From an uncultured Oscillospiraceae bacterium (GTDB lineage: Bacteria; Bacillota; Clostridia; Oscillospirales; Oscillospiraceae): a stretch of 64,000 bases of DNA. Position numbers and translations under genes: made by a program. The notes under the pieces were generated by a model. That model searched no databases and was not told the DNA's origin. It saw only the letters and a program-made list of their open reading frames with translations. Below, in pieces: positions 17,274 to 26,153 of this stretch. Numbering within the stretch: the stretch's first letter is position 1; each line of letters opens with the position of its first letter. Where the stretch lies: positions 29,469 through 93,468 of the forward strand of contig CAKUMO010000003.1 of assembly GCA_934667815.1 (NCBI GenBank). The letters are read 5' to 3'.

Positions 17274-18524
17274 TTACGGTTGTACTACCGGCAGCGTGGA
17301 GCCGCCGTAAGGCATGGCAAGAACGGTTGCGTCGGGGCCGAGCTTTGCATAGGCAGCGTCCAGCGCGGCCTGCGCCGAGGCAAAGGGGGTCAGGAAGCAC
17401 TTGCGCACCAGCGCGTCCGGCATTTCCGAGACGAGATAGACCTCCGCATGCTCGAGCACCATGGCGATGGCCGCGGCCTTGTGCCCGCCGAGCTGGAAAT
17501 GCTTCTGCACGCGCTCGGTCAGGTCGGAGGGCTTCGCCGCCTCCTGAATCCAGCGCTCAAAGACGCCCTCGCCCAGTCCCTCGCGGCAGGAGCCGATGAC
17601 GATGATCACGCCGCCGTCGCGCACGGCATGCTTGGCGTTGTCCAGCGCCTTCTGCGTCTGGTAGAGATTCAAGTCCTTCGGTGCGCCGCCCTGACTGACC
17701 AGCACGATGTCCGCGCGCCTGGCAATGGGCTTCTGGTACAGCGTGTCGAGGAAGGCGCAGCCCGCGCGGTGTGCCTTGACCGCGTCGCCCGCGACGGCGT
17801 GGACGATGTTCTTGTGCTCGTCGAGCACGACGTTGACGATATAGTCGATGCCGAGGATGCGCCCGGCCTGCTCGATGTCCTCGCGGATGGGATTGCCGTC
17901 GAGCTTGCCCGCGTGCGCCTCCGGACGGATCATCATGCGGTGGTTGCACTGGATGGCATCGCGGGTGGAAACGCCGGGCATGATGCTCTTTGCGCCGCCG
18001 GAATACCCGGCAAAGTAGTGATACTCAATGTTGGCAAGGCAGATCACGCGGTCGGCCTCGGCCACGGGACGGAAAATATCCACGGGCGTTCCGGCGTCCG
18101 TCGTACCCAGATGCACGCAGTCGTCCGGATCGGAATCGACACAGCGCAGCTCCTGCCACCCGCGCTCACCGGCCAGATGCCGCTGCTCGTCGGGCGTGTG
18201 GCGCCGGTGGCTGCCCAGCGCAAAGACGAGAGTGATGTCCTTTTTATCCACGCCTGCGGCATAGAGACGGTCGAGCAGCGGCGGCAGGATCTTCCACGTC
18301 GGGCAGGGGCGGGTGATGTCCGAGGTGACGATGGCGATCTTCTCGCCGGGGTGCACAACCTGCTCGATGGCGGGCGCGCCGATGGGCGCATCCAGCGCGG
18401 CGCGGACGGCGTCCTCGCCGGTCAGGCCGGGTGCGAGGCGGTTTGCATGCAGAACGCCGAGCAGGCGGTCGTCGCGCACCTCAACGCTCTGCGTGCCGGT
18501 GCCAAAGCCGAATTCCAGCTTCAT
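17274..18524 (-). CDS. Nickel-dependent hydroxy-acid racemase/epimerase, LarA family
   Basis: A 416-residue LarA-family (DUF2088) protein. By alignment with Lactobacillus plantarum LarA, the key residues are present: Arg72, His106 and His109 in SHRRH, His169 in EYHYFAGYSGGAKS, Lys179 (covalent cofactor attachment) and His195. Family members racemise lactate, malate, 2-hydroxyglutarate or aldonic acids with a nickel pincer nucleotide. The cofactor genes larB, larC and larE are not in the window. The gene overlaps the PGK stop by 4 bases and precedes malic enzyme, so malate or a sugar acid is a more likely substrate than lactate. That is inference. Confidence 0.85.
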   Translation of the reverse strand: MKLEFGFGTGTQSVEVRDDRLLGVLHANRLAPGLTGEDAVRAALDAPIGAPAIEQVVHPGEKIAIVTSDITRPCPTWKILPPLLDRLYAAGVDKKDITLVFALGSHRRHTPDEQRHLAGERGWQELRCVDSDPDDCVHLGTTDAGTPVDIFRPVAEADRVICLANIEYHYFAGYSGGAKSIMPGVSTRDAIQCNHRMMIRPEAHAGKLDGNPIREDIEQAGRILGIDYIVNVVLDEHKNIVHAVAGDAVKAHRAGCAFLDTLYQKPIARRADIVLVSQGGAPKDLNLYQTQKALDNAKHAVRDGGVIIVIGSCREGLGEGVFERWIQEAAKPSDLTERVQKHFQLGGHKAAAIAMVLEHAEVYLVSEMPDALVRKCFLTPFASAQAALDAAYAKLGPDATVLAMPYGGSTLPVVQP

Positions 18525-19777
18525 TTCTTTTCCTCCAGCGCCGCGCCGTGGCGCAGCGCCTTGACGACCGGCAGCTCCTCGCCCGTCAGGAAGCGGATGA
18601 GCGCACCGCCGCCGGTGCAGATATAGTCGATGTTGTCGGTCTGGCCGTACTTGCTCGTCGCGGTAATGCTGTCGCCGCCGCCGACGACGGTGTAGGCCTT
18701 CGTTGCGCCGAGGGCAAGCCAGACGGTCCTGGTGCCCAGCTCCGTCGTCTCCTGCTCAAAGACGCCCATGGGGCCGTTGACGAACACGGTTGCGGAGCTT
18801 TCGATCAGGCGGCGGTAATTTTCGGCGGTTTTCGAGCCGATGTCCAGAGAGCCGATGTCCGCAGGAATGCTGCCGACGGCCGCCTCGCGGCGTTCGCCGT
18901 TCTCCAGCCACGCCAGATCCTCCGGCAGGACGATGCGGTCGGCGTACTTCTCGAGCAGGCCCTTGGCCACGTCGATGTATTCGCCGTAATTGGACTTGTA
19001 GATGAAATCGAGGCTTCCCTTGCCGATCTCCTCACCCTTGGCGGCCAGCAGGATGTTGCCGACCAGACCGCCGGTCAGGACGCGATCGGCCGCGCCGCCC
19101 CGGAGGACGGTCTCGAGCATCAGGAAGGCATCGGAAATTTTCGCGCCGCCGAGGACGAACGTGCACGGGCGTGCCGGGGACTCCATCAGCTCGGAGATGA
19201 CGCAGTATTCCTTTTCAAACAGGCGACCCATGGCCGACGGCAGCACCTGCTCAAAGCCGCACAGGCTCGGCTGGTCGCGGTGCGCGGCAGCAAAGGCGTC
19301 GCAGACATAGAGATCGGCCAGCGGCGCGAGCTTGCGCACGACCACGGTCTGCGCCTGCTGCTCGTGCGTGAGCTTGAGCTTCAGCTCAAAGAGCGTCTGC
19401 TCCTCGGCCATATAGCGCACGTTCTCCAGCAGCAGGATCTCGCCGTCGTTCAGACTGCGCACGGCCTCCTGCGCGGCAGGGCCGCAGACGTCCTCGACAA
19501 ACTGCACGGGTCTGCCGAGCAGCTCCTCGAGCACCGCGCGGTGCGGACGCAGGGTGTAGTAGTTTTTATATTCGATGTCGCTTCCCTGATGGGCGAGCAG
19601 CACGACGCGTGCGCCCTTGTCCGAAAGCTCGCGGATGGTGGGGACGCAGGCGCGGATGCGGGTTGTCGAGCGCAGCGTTCCGGTCGCCCGATCCACGGGC
19701 TGGTTGATGTCCACGCGGCAGAGCACGGTCTTGCCGCGATAGTCGAACTCATCGAGCGTTTTGATTCCAAATCGCAT
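18521..19777 (-). CDS. pgk: Phosphoglycerate kinase, archaeal-like type
   Basis: A 418-residue kinase that makes ATP from 1,3-bisphosphoglycerate. The N-terminal loop reads RVDINQP (residues 21-27), and TRIRACVPTIREL and VVLLAHQGS follow. These match archaeal PGK (RVDINSPV type) rather than the RVDFNVP of bacterial enzymes. The C-terminal VVGGGDSITATSKYG is the nucleotide loop. The ATG at 19777 is chosen because GGAGGC lies just upstream and it opens the first conserved strand. It sits 90 bases after the archaeal-type GAPDH gene and overlaps larA-like by 4 bases. The two glycolytic enzymes form a self-contained ATP-yielding module. Confidence 0.85.
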   Translation of the reverse strand: MRFGIKTLDEFDYRGKTVLCRVDINQPVDRATGTLRSTTRIRACVPTIRELSDKGARVVLLAHQGSDIEYKNYYTLRPHRAVLEELLGRPVQFVEDVCGPAAQEAVRSLNDGEILLLENVRYMAEEQTLFELKLKLTHEQQAQTVVVRKLAPLADLYVCDAFAAAHRDQPSLCGFEQVLPSAMGRLFEKEYCVISELMESPARPCTFVLGGAKISDAFLMLETVLRGGAADRVLTGGLVGNILLAAKGEEIGKGSLDFIYKSNYGEYIDVAKGLLEKYADRIVLPEDLAWLENGERREAAVGSIPADIGSLDIGSKTAENYRRLIESSATVFVNGPMGVFEQETTELGTRTVWLALGATKAYTVVGGGDSITATSKYGQTDNIDYICTGGGALIRFLTGEELPVVKALRHGAALEEKK

Positions 19778-19867
19778 GGCGTAGCCTCCAAAAAAGGACG
19801 GCGGCACAGCGCGGCAATGCCAGGCTGTACCGCCGCATATTACGGTTATGAAGTTCTGAAAGGGTGC

Positions 19868-20926
19868 TTACTGCTTCTTAAATTTTCCGATGTGCAGATA
19901 CTTGTTGGTCTCGGCGGTGCCCTCCTCGCGGGTAAGCTGCATCTTCATGCAGGCGCGGATGGCATCCATGGTCTCGGGGATGGTGACGGATTCCTGCGGG
20001 ATGTTGATGGCATACATGATGTCGTTGCCGGTCTCGACGATGGAATCTGCCCACAGGCCGATCTCGTACATGTCGCCGCGGCGGTTGCCGAGGTCACGGG
20101 CATACTTGAACAGGCTGGCGTTGCCCTTGAAGCCCTCGTCGATCGTGACCACGCGGATGCGCGGATGCTTCTCGAACGCGGCAAGCGCGGCCTCCTTGGT
20201 GATCTTCTTGCCGTCCTTGGCCGAAGCGACCACGGTGATGATATGGCCGTGGGTCACGGGCGTGTGGACGAGAATGCCGGTGGCGTTGACATGCGGCATG
20301 ATGGTCATGAGGTCAACTGCCTGATGCGACGGTGCCTTGTCGATCTGCAATGCGTTCGTCAGGCCGCGATGATAATCGCCGGGGTCGGCCACGCGGCGGA
20401 TGATGGTGATGGCCACGCGCTCAATGCCGAATTCACGGTCGAGGCAATCGACGGTACGGATCAGGCCCGTGGTGTTGCAGGAGGTGAGCTTGAGGTAGTC
20501 CACGCCCAGACCCTTTTCATAGTTGGCATAGCCGTGGAAGAACACGTCCGCGACGGAGTTCTTCTCGCCGCCCTGGAAGATGGCCTTGACGCCGTACTTG
20601 ACATACAGCTCCTTGTTCTTCGCGCCGACGCCGCCGGGGGAGGAGTCGAGCATCACGTCAACGCTCTTGCAAAGCTCCTCAAAGGTGCCCGCAACGGGGA
20701 TGTCCTTGGCCTCGAAGGCGGCCTTGTCCGCGCCGTCAACGAGATAGAGGTTGTACTTGACGCCGTTCGCGCCGATCATGTCGTTTTCGCGCAGCGCCTG
20801 AATGGAAAGCGTCGGGGCGAGATCCGCAATACCGACCAGCTCCATGTCGCCCTGCATGGCAACGCCGTCGGCCAGACGCTGGCCGATGGTGCCGTAACCG
20901 GCGACGCCTACTCTGATTTTCTTCAT
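19868..20926 (-). CDS. Type II (archaeal-type) glyceraldehyde-3-phosphate dehydrogenase
   Basis: A 352-residue phosphorylating GAPDH of the archaeal class. The Rossmann motif is AGYGTIGQR (9-17). The catalytic Cys150 sits in TSCNTTGL, the archaeal signature, not the SCTTNC of bacterial Gap. HTPVTHGH near residue 222 supplies the His. The DSSPGGVGAKN and QGGEK motifs also match the archaeal family, and length is slightly above the archaeal 334-340. AGGAGGAAAAG precedes the ATG. It has its own promoter upstream and is followed by an archaeal-like PGK. The phosphorylated aldehyde could be glyceraldehyde 3-phosphate or a related tetrose or sugar-acid aldehyde. Confidence 0.87.
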   Translation of the reverse strand: MKKIRVGVAGYGTIGQRLADGVAMQGDMELVGIADLAPTLSIQALRENDMIGANGVKYNLYLVDGADKAAFEAKDIPVAGTFEELCKSVDVMLDSSPGGVGAKNKELYVKYGVKAIFQGGEKNSVADVFFHGYANYEKGLGVDYLKLTSCNTTGLIRTVDCLDREFGIERVAITIIRRVADPGDYHRGLTNALQIDKAPSHQAVDLMTIMPHVNATGILVHTPVTHGHIITVVASAKDGKKITKEAALAAFEKHPRIRVVTIDEGFKGNASLFKYARDLGNRRGDMYEIGLWADSIVETGNDIMYAINIPQESVTIPETMDAIRACMKMQLTREEGTAETNKYLHIGKFKKQ

Positions 20927-20952
20927 AGTCTTTTCCTCCTGTAATTTTCGGG

Positions 20953-21013
20953 GAAAGCTCTGAAGCCATCATCTGTCCTTGCAGATTATAGCAGAGCTTT
21001 CATCAATTTTCAA
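20953..21013 (-). promoter_or_regulatory. Internal promoter and dyad before the GAPDH gene
   Basis: On the minus strand TTGAAA (21013-21008), a 17-base spacer and TATAAT (20990-20985) give a near-consensus sigma-A promoter. Its -35 lies in the last codons of the TIM-barrel gene. An inverted repeat, GAAAGCTCTG/CAGAGCTTTC (20953-20962 and 20992-21001), has one arm in the spacer and one about 30 bases downstream, so it may be an operator. Confidence 0.75.
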
Positions 21014-21815
21014 GCAGCTTTCGCACCGCCGCGAGCCAGCCTGCCGCGGCCTCCTGCTTCGTCGGCAGGGGCAGGCATTCCGCGCTCAGAACGCCGTCGT
21101 AGCCGATCTGGCGCAGCGTGCCGAGCACGCCCGCAAGGTCGAGGTGTCCCTGACCGGGGTAGCGGCGGTTGGAATCTGCCAGATGCACATATTTGATCTC
21201 CGGCGCGCAGGCGAGGATGGAAGCGGACAGGTCGGCCTCCTCGATGTTCATGTGGAAGGTATCAATCAGAAGCCCGGTGTGCTTCAGGCCGTGCGTGCGC
21301 ACAAAGCCGGAAATGTCTGCCATGGTGCACAAAAAGTTGTTTTCATAGCGGTTGATCGGCTCAAAGACGATCTCAACGCCCTCTCTGCCCGCAGCCTCGT
21401 CCAGATGCGCCATGGACCTGCCAAGACGCTCCAGCGCGGCAGGAAGCTCCTCGGGCTTGGACAGATTCCCGCGCATGCAGCCGATGATGACCTTTGCGCC
21501 GAACTGCCCTGCCAAAGCAATAAACTGCTCGAGCCTGCGGACGGCGGCGAGGCGGCCTGCCTCGTCCGCGTCCGTGATGGAGAGCCGGTCGTTGACGTAG
21601 GCTCTGCCCGTCCCGAGGGCGGTGACGCCGAGGCCGGTGCGGCGCAGTGCCGTCCGGATCTCCTCGGCGTTCGCCGCCAGAGGGTCAGTGAAATGCAATT
21701 CAACACCGTCGTAGCCCAGACGCGCAGCGGCTTCGATGCCGCTGACCGGGTCCCCCTCGCAGACGAAGGGCGCGCTGCCGATCAGCTTGTCTACGACGGT
21801 CATGGAGGTTTTCAT
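21003..21815 (-). CDS. Xylose-isomerase-like TIM-barrel epimerase/isomerase (IolO-like), copy 1
   Basis: A 270-residue AP-endonuclease-2/xylose-isomerase-like barrel with a divalent-metal site: Glu in FEPINRYENN near residue 153, Asp-x-x-His in DTFHMNIEEAD near 187, HLADSNR near 215 and Glu in SAECLPLP near 248. Such proteins epimerise ketoses or keto-acids (tagatose 3-epimerase, IolO). The ATG at 21815 is 3 bases past the creatininase-family gene. A second pair with the same order lies at 32190-33964. An IolO-like 5-keto-L-gluconate epimerase role is inferred from context. Confidence 0.8.
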   Translation of the reverse strand: MKTSMTVVDKLIGSAPFVCEGDPVSGIEAAARLGYDGVELHFTDPLAANAEEIRTALRRTGLGVTALGTGRAYVNDRLSITDADEAGRLAAVRRLEQFIALAGQFGAKVIIGCMRGNLSKPEELPAALERLGRSMAHLDEAAGREGVEIVFEPINRYENNFLCTMADISGFVRTHGLKHTGLLIDTFHMNIEEADLSASILACAPEIKYVHLADSNRRYPGQGHLDLAGVLGTLRQIGYDGVLSAECLPLPTKQEAAAGWLAAVRKLLEN

Positions 21816-21818
21816 CGC

Positions 21819-22940
21819 TTAGGACTCTACGAACAGGCCGCGGCGCGGAAGCTCGTGGACGGACTTCCAGCCCTCGGAGAGCGGCTCGCGCAGACACGGC
21901 TCGATCTCCTCGTAGGGGCGCAGGCTGAACTTTCTGGGATCGGGCACCTGACCGGCCGGATAGGCCGCCAGAATGTCCTCGACCATGGCGTTGAGGTACT
22001 CGCAGATGGCTGCGATGGCACGCTTGACGCGGCGCGGTTCACCGCGGGAGGGATAGCCCACGACGCCCTCGGGGGTGCCGAAGCGCTCGATGACACGGTG
22101 GCCCTCGGCCTCGGACCACTTGTTCGGGCGGTGGAAGGAGTCCACGCTGCCGTCATAGAAGCCCTCGTCGAGCATGCCGAAGCTCTTGGCCTGCGCATCG
22201 ACGACGCAGCTCATGTCCACCATGCCGGGGAACATCAGCAGAGCCGCGGAGGTCTCGGCCTCGTCGGCGTGGACAAAGGGCGTGCTGATGAAGTCGGGAC
22301 GCTCGTCGCCCAGCGGATAGAAGAACTCGCGTACGGCGCGGTGCCACTCGACGACGGTGGCAAAGGCCGGGAGCTGGAAGCGCTTGAAGAATTCCTGAAT
22401 GGCGGATTCCATCATCCAGTCCATGCCGTGGTTATTGACAAGGATGATCTTGCGGAAGCCGTCGTCCCACAGGCCGACCATAACATTGATGAGCGTATCG
22501 ACGATGGAGCGCTCGGTGGTCATGACCGTGCCGGGCATGCCGCAGTGGTGATAGGGGTGGCCGCCGTAGTTGATGGGCGGCAGGGCAAGGGCGACCTCAT
22601 GGCCGGCCTTCGCGGTCTTGCGGCGCACGGCTTCGCAGATGGACGAGCACATGAAGGTGTCAAGGCCGGAGTTGTTGTGGATGCCATGGTTCTCGGTGCA
22701 GCCGATGGGAACGAGCACGATGTCGTTCTTGTGGCGCTTGTTGATGACCATTCTGCGCGGGGAGGTCTGGATGTAGCAGCCGGGCTTGCCCATCTCGGAT
22801 TCGGAGGGGATGCCGTAGTCGTCGAGGATGGCCTGAATTTCTTCCTCGGATGCGTCCCAGAGGCGCTTTTTGAGCTGGCCGATCTTGTTGTCCTCAAAGA
22901 AAATGTTCGGGTACTCGGTGGTCAGATACTTTTGGTACAT
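21819..22940 (-). CDS. Creatininase-family metal-dependent hydrolase (IolN-like), copy 1
   Basis: A 373-residue member of the creatininase/amidohydrolase family. The binuclear metal site is visible as Glu83-x-His85 in GCTENHG, Asp94 in SGLDT, His in VNNHGMDWM near residue 170 and Glu in HADEAETS near 228. A 65-residue N-terminal extension (YLTTEYPNIFFEDNK) is absent from copy 2. AAGGAGGACA precedes the ATG. Known relatives open rings (creatininase) or, in the Thermotoga inositol route, hydrolyse a diketo-inositol. That role is inferred here from the neighbours. Confidence 0.8.
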   Translation of the reverse strand: MYQKYLTTEYPNIFFEDNKIGQLKKRLWDASEEEIQAILDDYGIPSESEMGKPGCYIQTSPRRMVINKRHKNDIVLVPIGCTENHGIHNNSGLDTFMCSSICEAVRRKTAKAGHEVALALPPINYGGHPYHHCGMPGTVMTTERSIVDTLINVMVGLWDDGFRKIILVNNHGMDWMMESAIQEFFKRFQLPAFATVVEWHRAVREFFYPLGDERPDFISTPFVHADEAETSAALLMFPGMVDMSCVVDAQAKSFGMLDEGFYDGSVDSFHRPNKWSEAEGHRVIERFGTPEGVVGYPSRGEPRRVKRAIAAICEYLNAMVEDILAAYPAGQVPDPRKFSLRPYEEIEPCLREPLSEGWKSVHELPRRGLFVES

Positions 22941-23060
22941 GGTAAAATGTCCTCCTTGTAATGATATAATCTATGATTACGTTCAGACGTTGCCATCAGG
23001 AAAAGTGTGCACGCCCTTTCCTCATGGTAGCTTCCAAACGCGCTCAACGGGTTGATCCCG

Positions 23061-23090
23061 CCCGGTGCGGCGGCGAACCGCCGCACCGGG
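23061..23090 (-). terminator. Perfect hairpin after the sugar-binding-protein gene
   Basis: CCCGGTGCGGCGG and its exact complement enclose a 4-base loop (13-bp stem) in the 209-base gap between binding-protein and creatininase genes. No T-run follows on the minus strand, so a 3-prime stabiliser or partial attenuator is more likely than a full terminator. Confidence 0.6.
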
Positions 23091-23149
23091 TCTGCGTGGG
23101 GAAGAAGAAAGTATGTTCGCCTGCGGTCAGCGAAACGGAAACGGTGAGA

Positions 23150-24100
23150 TCAGGCGTTCTTGAAGGTGTCGACGTTCTCCTTGGTGACGACGACGGTCTC
23201 AACCTCATAGAACGCGTCAACTTTCTTGCCCTCGAGGACGTCCACGGCAGCCTTGACGGCGGTGTAGCCCTGCATGTAGGGGTTGCCAAAGGAGGTGACG
23301 GTGATCTTGCCTTCCTTCAGAGCGGCGACGGCGTCGTCGTTGGCGTCCTGGCCGGCGACCTTGATGGTGCCGGTGAGGTTGGCGGCGTCAATGGCTTCGG
23401 CGGAGCCGAGGGCCATTTCGTCGTTGCAGCAGAGGATGGCGTTGACATCGGGATGTGCCTGCAGGAGGTTCTGCACGACGTTCAGCGCGTCGGCACGGGA
23501 GTAGTTGGCGGACTGCTGGGCAACGACTTCGATGTTGGGATACTCGGCCAGAGCCTTCTCAAAGCCCTTGACACGGTCGATGGAGGTCTGTGCGCCGGTG
23601 GAGCCTTCGATGATGAAGATCTTGCCTTCGCCGTTCATCAGCTCGAACATGGCCTTGGCGGTGTTGTAGCCCTGGTTGATGTTTTCCAGGCCGCAGAAGG
23701 TCTTGTACTGGGTGTCGTCGGAGATCTTGGTGTTCAGGTTGACGATGGGGATGCCGGCCTCGTTGATCTTCTTGGTGGCCGGGACGATGGCTTCGGAGTC
23801 AACCGGAGCGAGGACGACGCAGGAAACGCCGGAGACGATGGCTTCCTCGCAGAGGTTGGACTGCTGCTCGTTGCCGGAGCCTTCTGCCGTATCAACGGGG
23901 GTCTTGCAGGTGACGGTGTAGCCCAGCTCAGCACCGGCGGCCTTGGCGCCGTCCATAACGCTGATCCAGAAGGGAGCGGTGGAGTTCTTCACGATAACGA
24001 GAATTTCTTTTGCGTCGGTTTTGTTGTTGTCCTTGGAGCAGCCGGCGAACATGCAGGCCACCATGGCAACGGCAAGGATGAGTGCAAAGATTTTTTTCAT
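23150..24100 (-). CDS. Ribose-type sugar-binding lipoprotein (RbsB family)
   Basis: A 316-residue binding protein of the PBP1/RbsB type. The signal peptide ends in lipobox FAGC near Cys21. FWISVMDGAKAAGAELGY opens the first lobe, VVLAPVDSEAIVPATKKINEAGIPIV follows in the family order, and AILCCNDEMALGSAEAI and VAGQDANDDAVAAL are the second-lobe signatures. It is the last gene of the ATPase-permease-permease-binding protein importer. Such proteins bind pyranoses, inositol or related polyols. Exact ligand unknown. Confidence 0.9.
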   Translation of the reverse strand: MKKIFALILAVAMVACMFAGCSKDNNKTDAKEILVIVKNSTAPFWISVMDGAKAAGAELGYTVTCKTPVDTAEGSGNEQQSNLCEEAIVSGVSCVVLAPVDSEAIVPATKKINEAGIPIVNLNTKISDDTQYKTFCGLENINQGYNTAKAMFELMNGEGKIFIIEGSTGAQTSIDRVKGFEKALAEYPNIEVVAQQSANYSRADALNVVQNLLQAHPDVNAILCCNDEMALGSAEAIDAANLTGTIKVAGQDANDDAVAALKEGKITVTSFGNPYMQGYTAVKAAVDVLEGKKVDAFYEVETVVVTKENVDTFKNA

Positions 24101-24163
24101 TTTTTCCTACTCCTTTTTTGTTGGTTGGGTTTTTTATTCACACAGCAGCGCTGTAATGAACGG

Positions 24164-25153
24164 TTACGCAGCGGCCTTGGCACGCTTTTTCTTGTGCTCG
24201 GCGACGTAGAGCATCAGAAGGTTCAGTCCGCGCTCGTAGAACACCGAGAACAGGATGACCATGCCGACCACGGCCTGCTGCCAGTTGGTCGAAACGCCCA
24301 TGATGTTCAGGCCGTTGCGGATGAACATGATGACCAGTGCGCCGATGATGGTGTTGATGACCGAGCCCTTGCCGCCGCCGAAGGCGATGCCGCCGATAAG
24401 CGCGGAGGCCAGAGAGTCGATGGTCAGGGTGCCCTTGATGGTCGGGTCGGCCGCGTTCAGACGGGCCAGATACAGAATGCCGGTCAGGGAGGCCAGCAGG
24501 CCGTTGATGACGTACACGGAGATGACGATCTCGTCTGCACGCATGCCGGCGAGCTTGGCGGCCTTGCGGTTGTGGCCCAGCGCGTAGAGCGCACGGCCGT
24601 AGGTGGTGTGCTTGGTCAGGAAGTACAGCAGGGCAAACACGGCGATCGTGATGAGCGCGATATTCGGGATGCCGGGGATGAGCGCGCCGTTGGTCAGAGC
24701 GCGGAAGCCCTCGGGGAAGCCGTAGATGTACTTGCCGTCGCAGACGACATAGGCAAGGCCCAGCGCCACGAAGTCCACGGAGAAGGTGGCAATGAACGGC
24801 TCGATCTTGACCTTGGCGATCAGAATACCGTTGAGCAGGCCGAAGGCGACGCCCACGCCGACCGCGACCAGAATGCCGACAAGGTAGTTGCCCTCGCTGA
24901 AGAAGGTGCCGCTGAGGTAGCTCGAGAGCACCATGTTCGAGGCCATGGAGATGTCGATGCCGTTGGAGATGATGGCAAGGCTCATGCCGAAGGCCATCAG
25001 CAGGGTGAAGGGCGTCTGCTGGAAGATCACCTGGCTGAGGTTGTTCCAGTTGAGGAAGGCACCCGGCTGGAGCACGGCCATGATGGCCATGACCACAATG
25101 AGGATCAGAAAACGAGAGATGAGGTCAACGCGGTTTTTAGCTTCCAGTGACAT
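24164..25153 (-). CDS. Ribose-type ABC permease (RbsC family), second copy
   Basis: A 329-residue BPD_transp_2 membrane protein with about ten hydrophobic segments. GIDISMASNMVLSSYLSG near residue 66 and the C-terminal IGGIAFGGGKGSVINTIIGAL are RbsC-family signatures. The ATG at 25153 lies inside the preceding permease gene (17-base overlap). Two different RbsC-type permeases in one operon imply a heterodimeric channel. Confidence 0.9.
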   Translation of the reverse strand: MSLEAKNRVDLISRFLILIVVMAIMAVLQPGAFLNWNNLSQVIFQQTPFTLLMAFGMSLAIISNGIDISMASNMVLSSYLSGTFFSEGNYLVGILVAVGVGVAFGLLNGILIAKVKIEPFIATFSVDFVALGLAYVVCDGKYIYGFPEGFRALTNGALIPGIPNIALITIAVFALLYFLTKHTTYGRALYALGHNRKAAKLAGMRADEIVISVYVINGLLASLTGILYLARLNAADPTIKGTLTIDSLASALIGGIAFGGGKGSVINTIIGALVIMFIRNGLNIMGVSTNWQQAVVGMVILFSVFYERGLNLLMLYVAEHKKKRAKAAA

Positions 25154-26153
25154 GGCCGTAGACCCTCCTTAATCCCTTGATGTTCTTTCTGTGTTCGTTT
25201 GCGACGTCCACAACGATCATGGTGACGATGACGACGCCGATGAGCGCCTTCTGCCACGTTGCCGGGATGCCCATCAGGCTCAGGCCGCTGGCCAGCACGC
25301 GCAGCAGCACCGTGCCGAAGACCGTGCCGAGGATGCCACCCTTGCCGCCCGCCATGGACGTTCCGCCGATGACGACGGCCGCCATTGCATTGAACGAATA
25401 TTCCACGCCGACCGAGGGGCTGCCGGAGTTGGTCATGCAGGCGATCGCAACGCCCGCGACGGCGGCAAAGAGACCGGCCAGCGCGTAGACCCAGATGCGG
25501 GTCTTGACGACCTTGATGCCCGAGACGTTTGCAACGTTTTCCGAGCCGCCGATGGAATAGACATTATAGCCGAAGCGGGTTTTCTTCTGCACCAGCACCA
25601 TCAGGCCGACCAGAAGGATGGTGATCCAGATGATGACGTACAGGCCGAGAATCTTGCCGTTGCCGATCCAGTCAAGAACCTCGTTCTTGACCGGGATGGT
25701 CACGCCGTTGGTGAGCACCAGCGCAAGGCCTGCGAAGATACTCATGCTGGCGAAGGCGACGACCCAGTAGTCAAATTTCAGCTTTGCCACGAGCACGCCG
25801 TTGAACGCGCCGATGGCAAGACCCATCACAAGCGGAATGAGAATGACCAGCACCGTGGGCATGCCCGCCTGATTCAGCAGCGCCACCACGACGGCTGCCA
25901 TTGAGACGGTCGAGCCGACGGATATATCGTTCTTGCCCATCAGGATGACCAGCGTCAGACCGGTGGAGGTGAGCAGCAGCGTGCAGCAGTTGCGCAGGAT
26001 CAGCATCAGGTTGTAGCTCGTGAAGAAGCGATCCGTTGCGATGGAGAAAAACAGAATCAGAAGAATATCGCCGATCAGAATGCCGGGAATGTTCAGCTTT
26101 TGGTAGCCGCGGCGAACCTTTTGCAGTGCGGGCGGCAGCGTCAGTTTGCTCAT
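25137..26153 (-). CDS. Ribose-type ABC permease (RbsC family), first copy
   Basis: A 338-residue BPD_transp_2 permease. LTLVILMGKNDISVGSTVSM and VVIGGTSMAGGKGGILGTVFG are the family motifs. The ATG at 26153 overlaps the ATPase stop by 4 bases (ATGA). Longer upstream frames are the antisense of the ATPase and show no homology. It pairs with the permease at 24164-25153. Confidence 0.9.
   Translation of the reverse strand: MSKLTLPPALQKVRRGYQKLNIPGILIGDILLILFFSIATDRFFTSYNLMLILRNCCTLLLTSTGLTLVILMGKNDISVGSTVSMAAVVVALLNQAGMPTVLVILIPLVMGLAIGAFNGVLVAKLKFDYWVVAFASMSIFAGLALVLTNGVTIPVKNEVLDWIGNGKILGLYVIIWITILLVGLMVLVQKKTRFGYNVYSIGGSENVANVSGIKVVKTRIWVYALAGLFAAVAGVAIACMTNSGSPSVGVEYSFNAMAAVVIGGTSMAGGKGGILGTVFGTVLLRVLASGLSLMGIPATWQKALIGVVIVTMIVVDVANEHRKNIKGLRRVYGHVTGS

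Noticed and set aside
15261..18626. A very long open frame on the plus strand opposite transketolase, malic enzyme and the racemase
   Set aside because: It is the antisense of well-supported genes in G+C-rich codons; its translation is His/Arg/Ala/Val-rich with no family motif. The same holds for long frames opposite mnmG/rsmG (54904-57258), the importer (22973-25150) and pgk/GAPDH (18431-20944).
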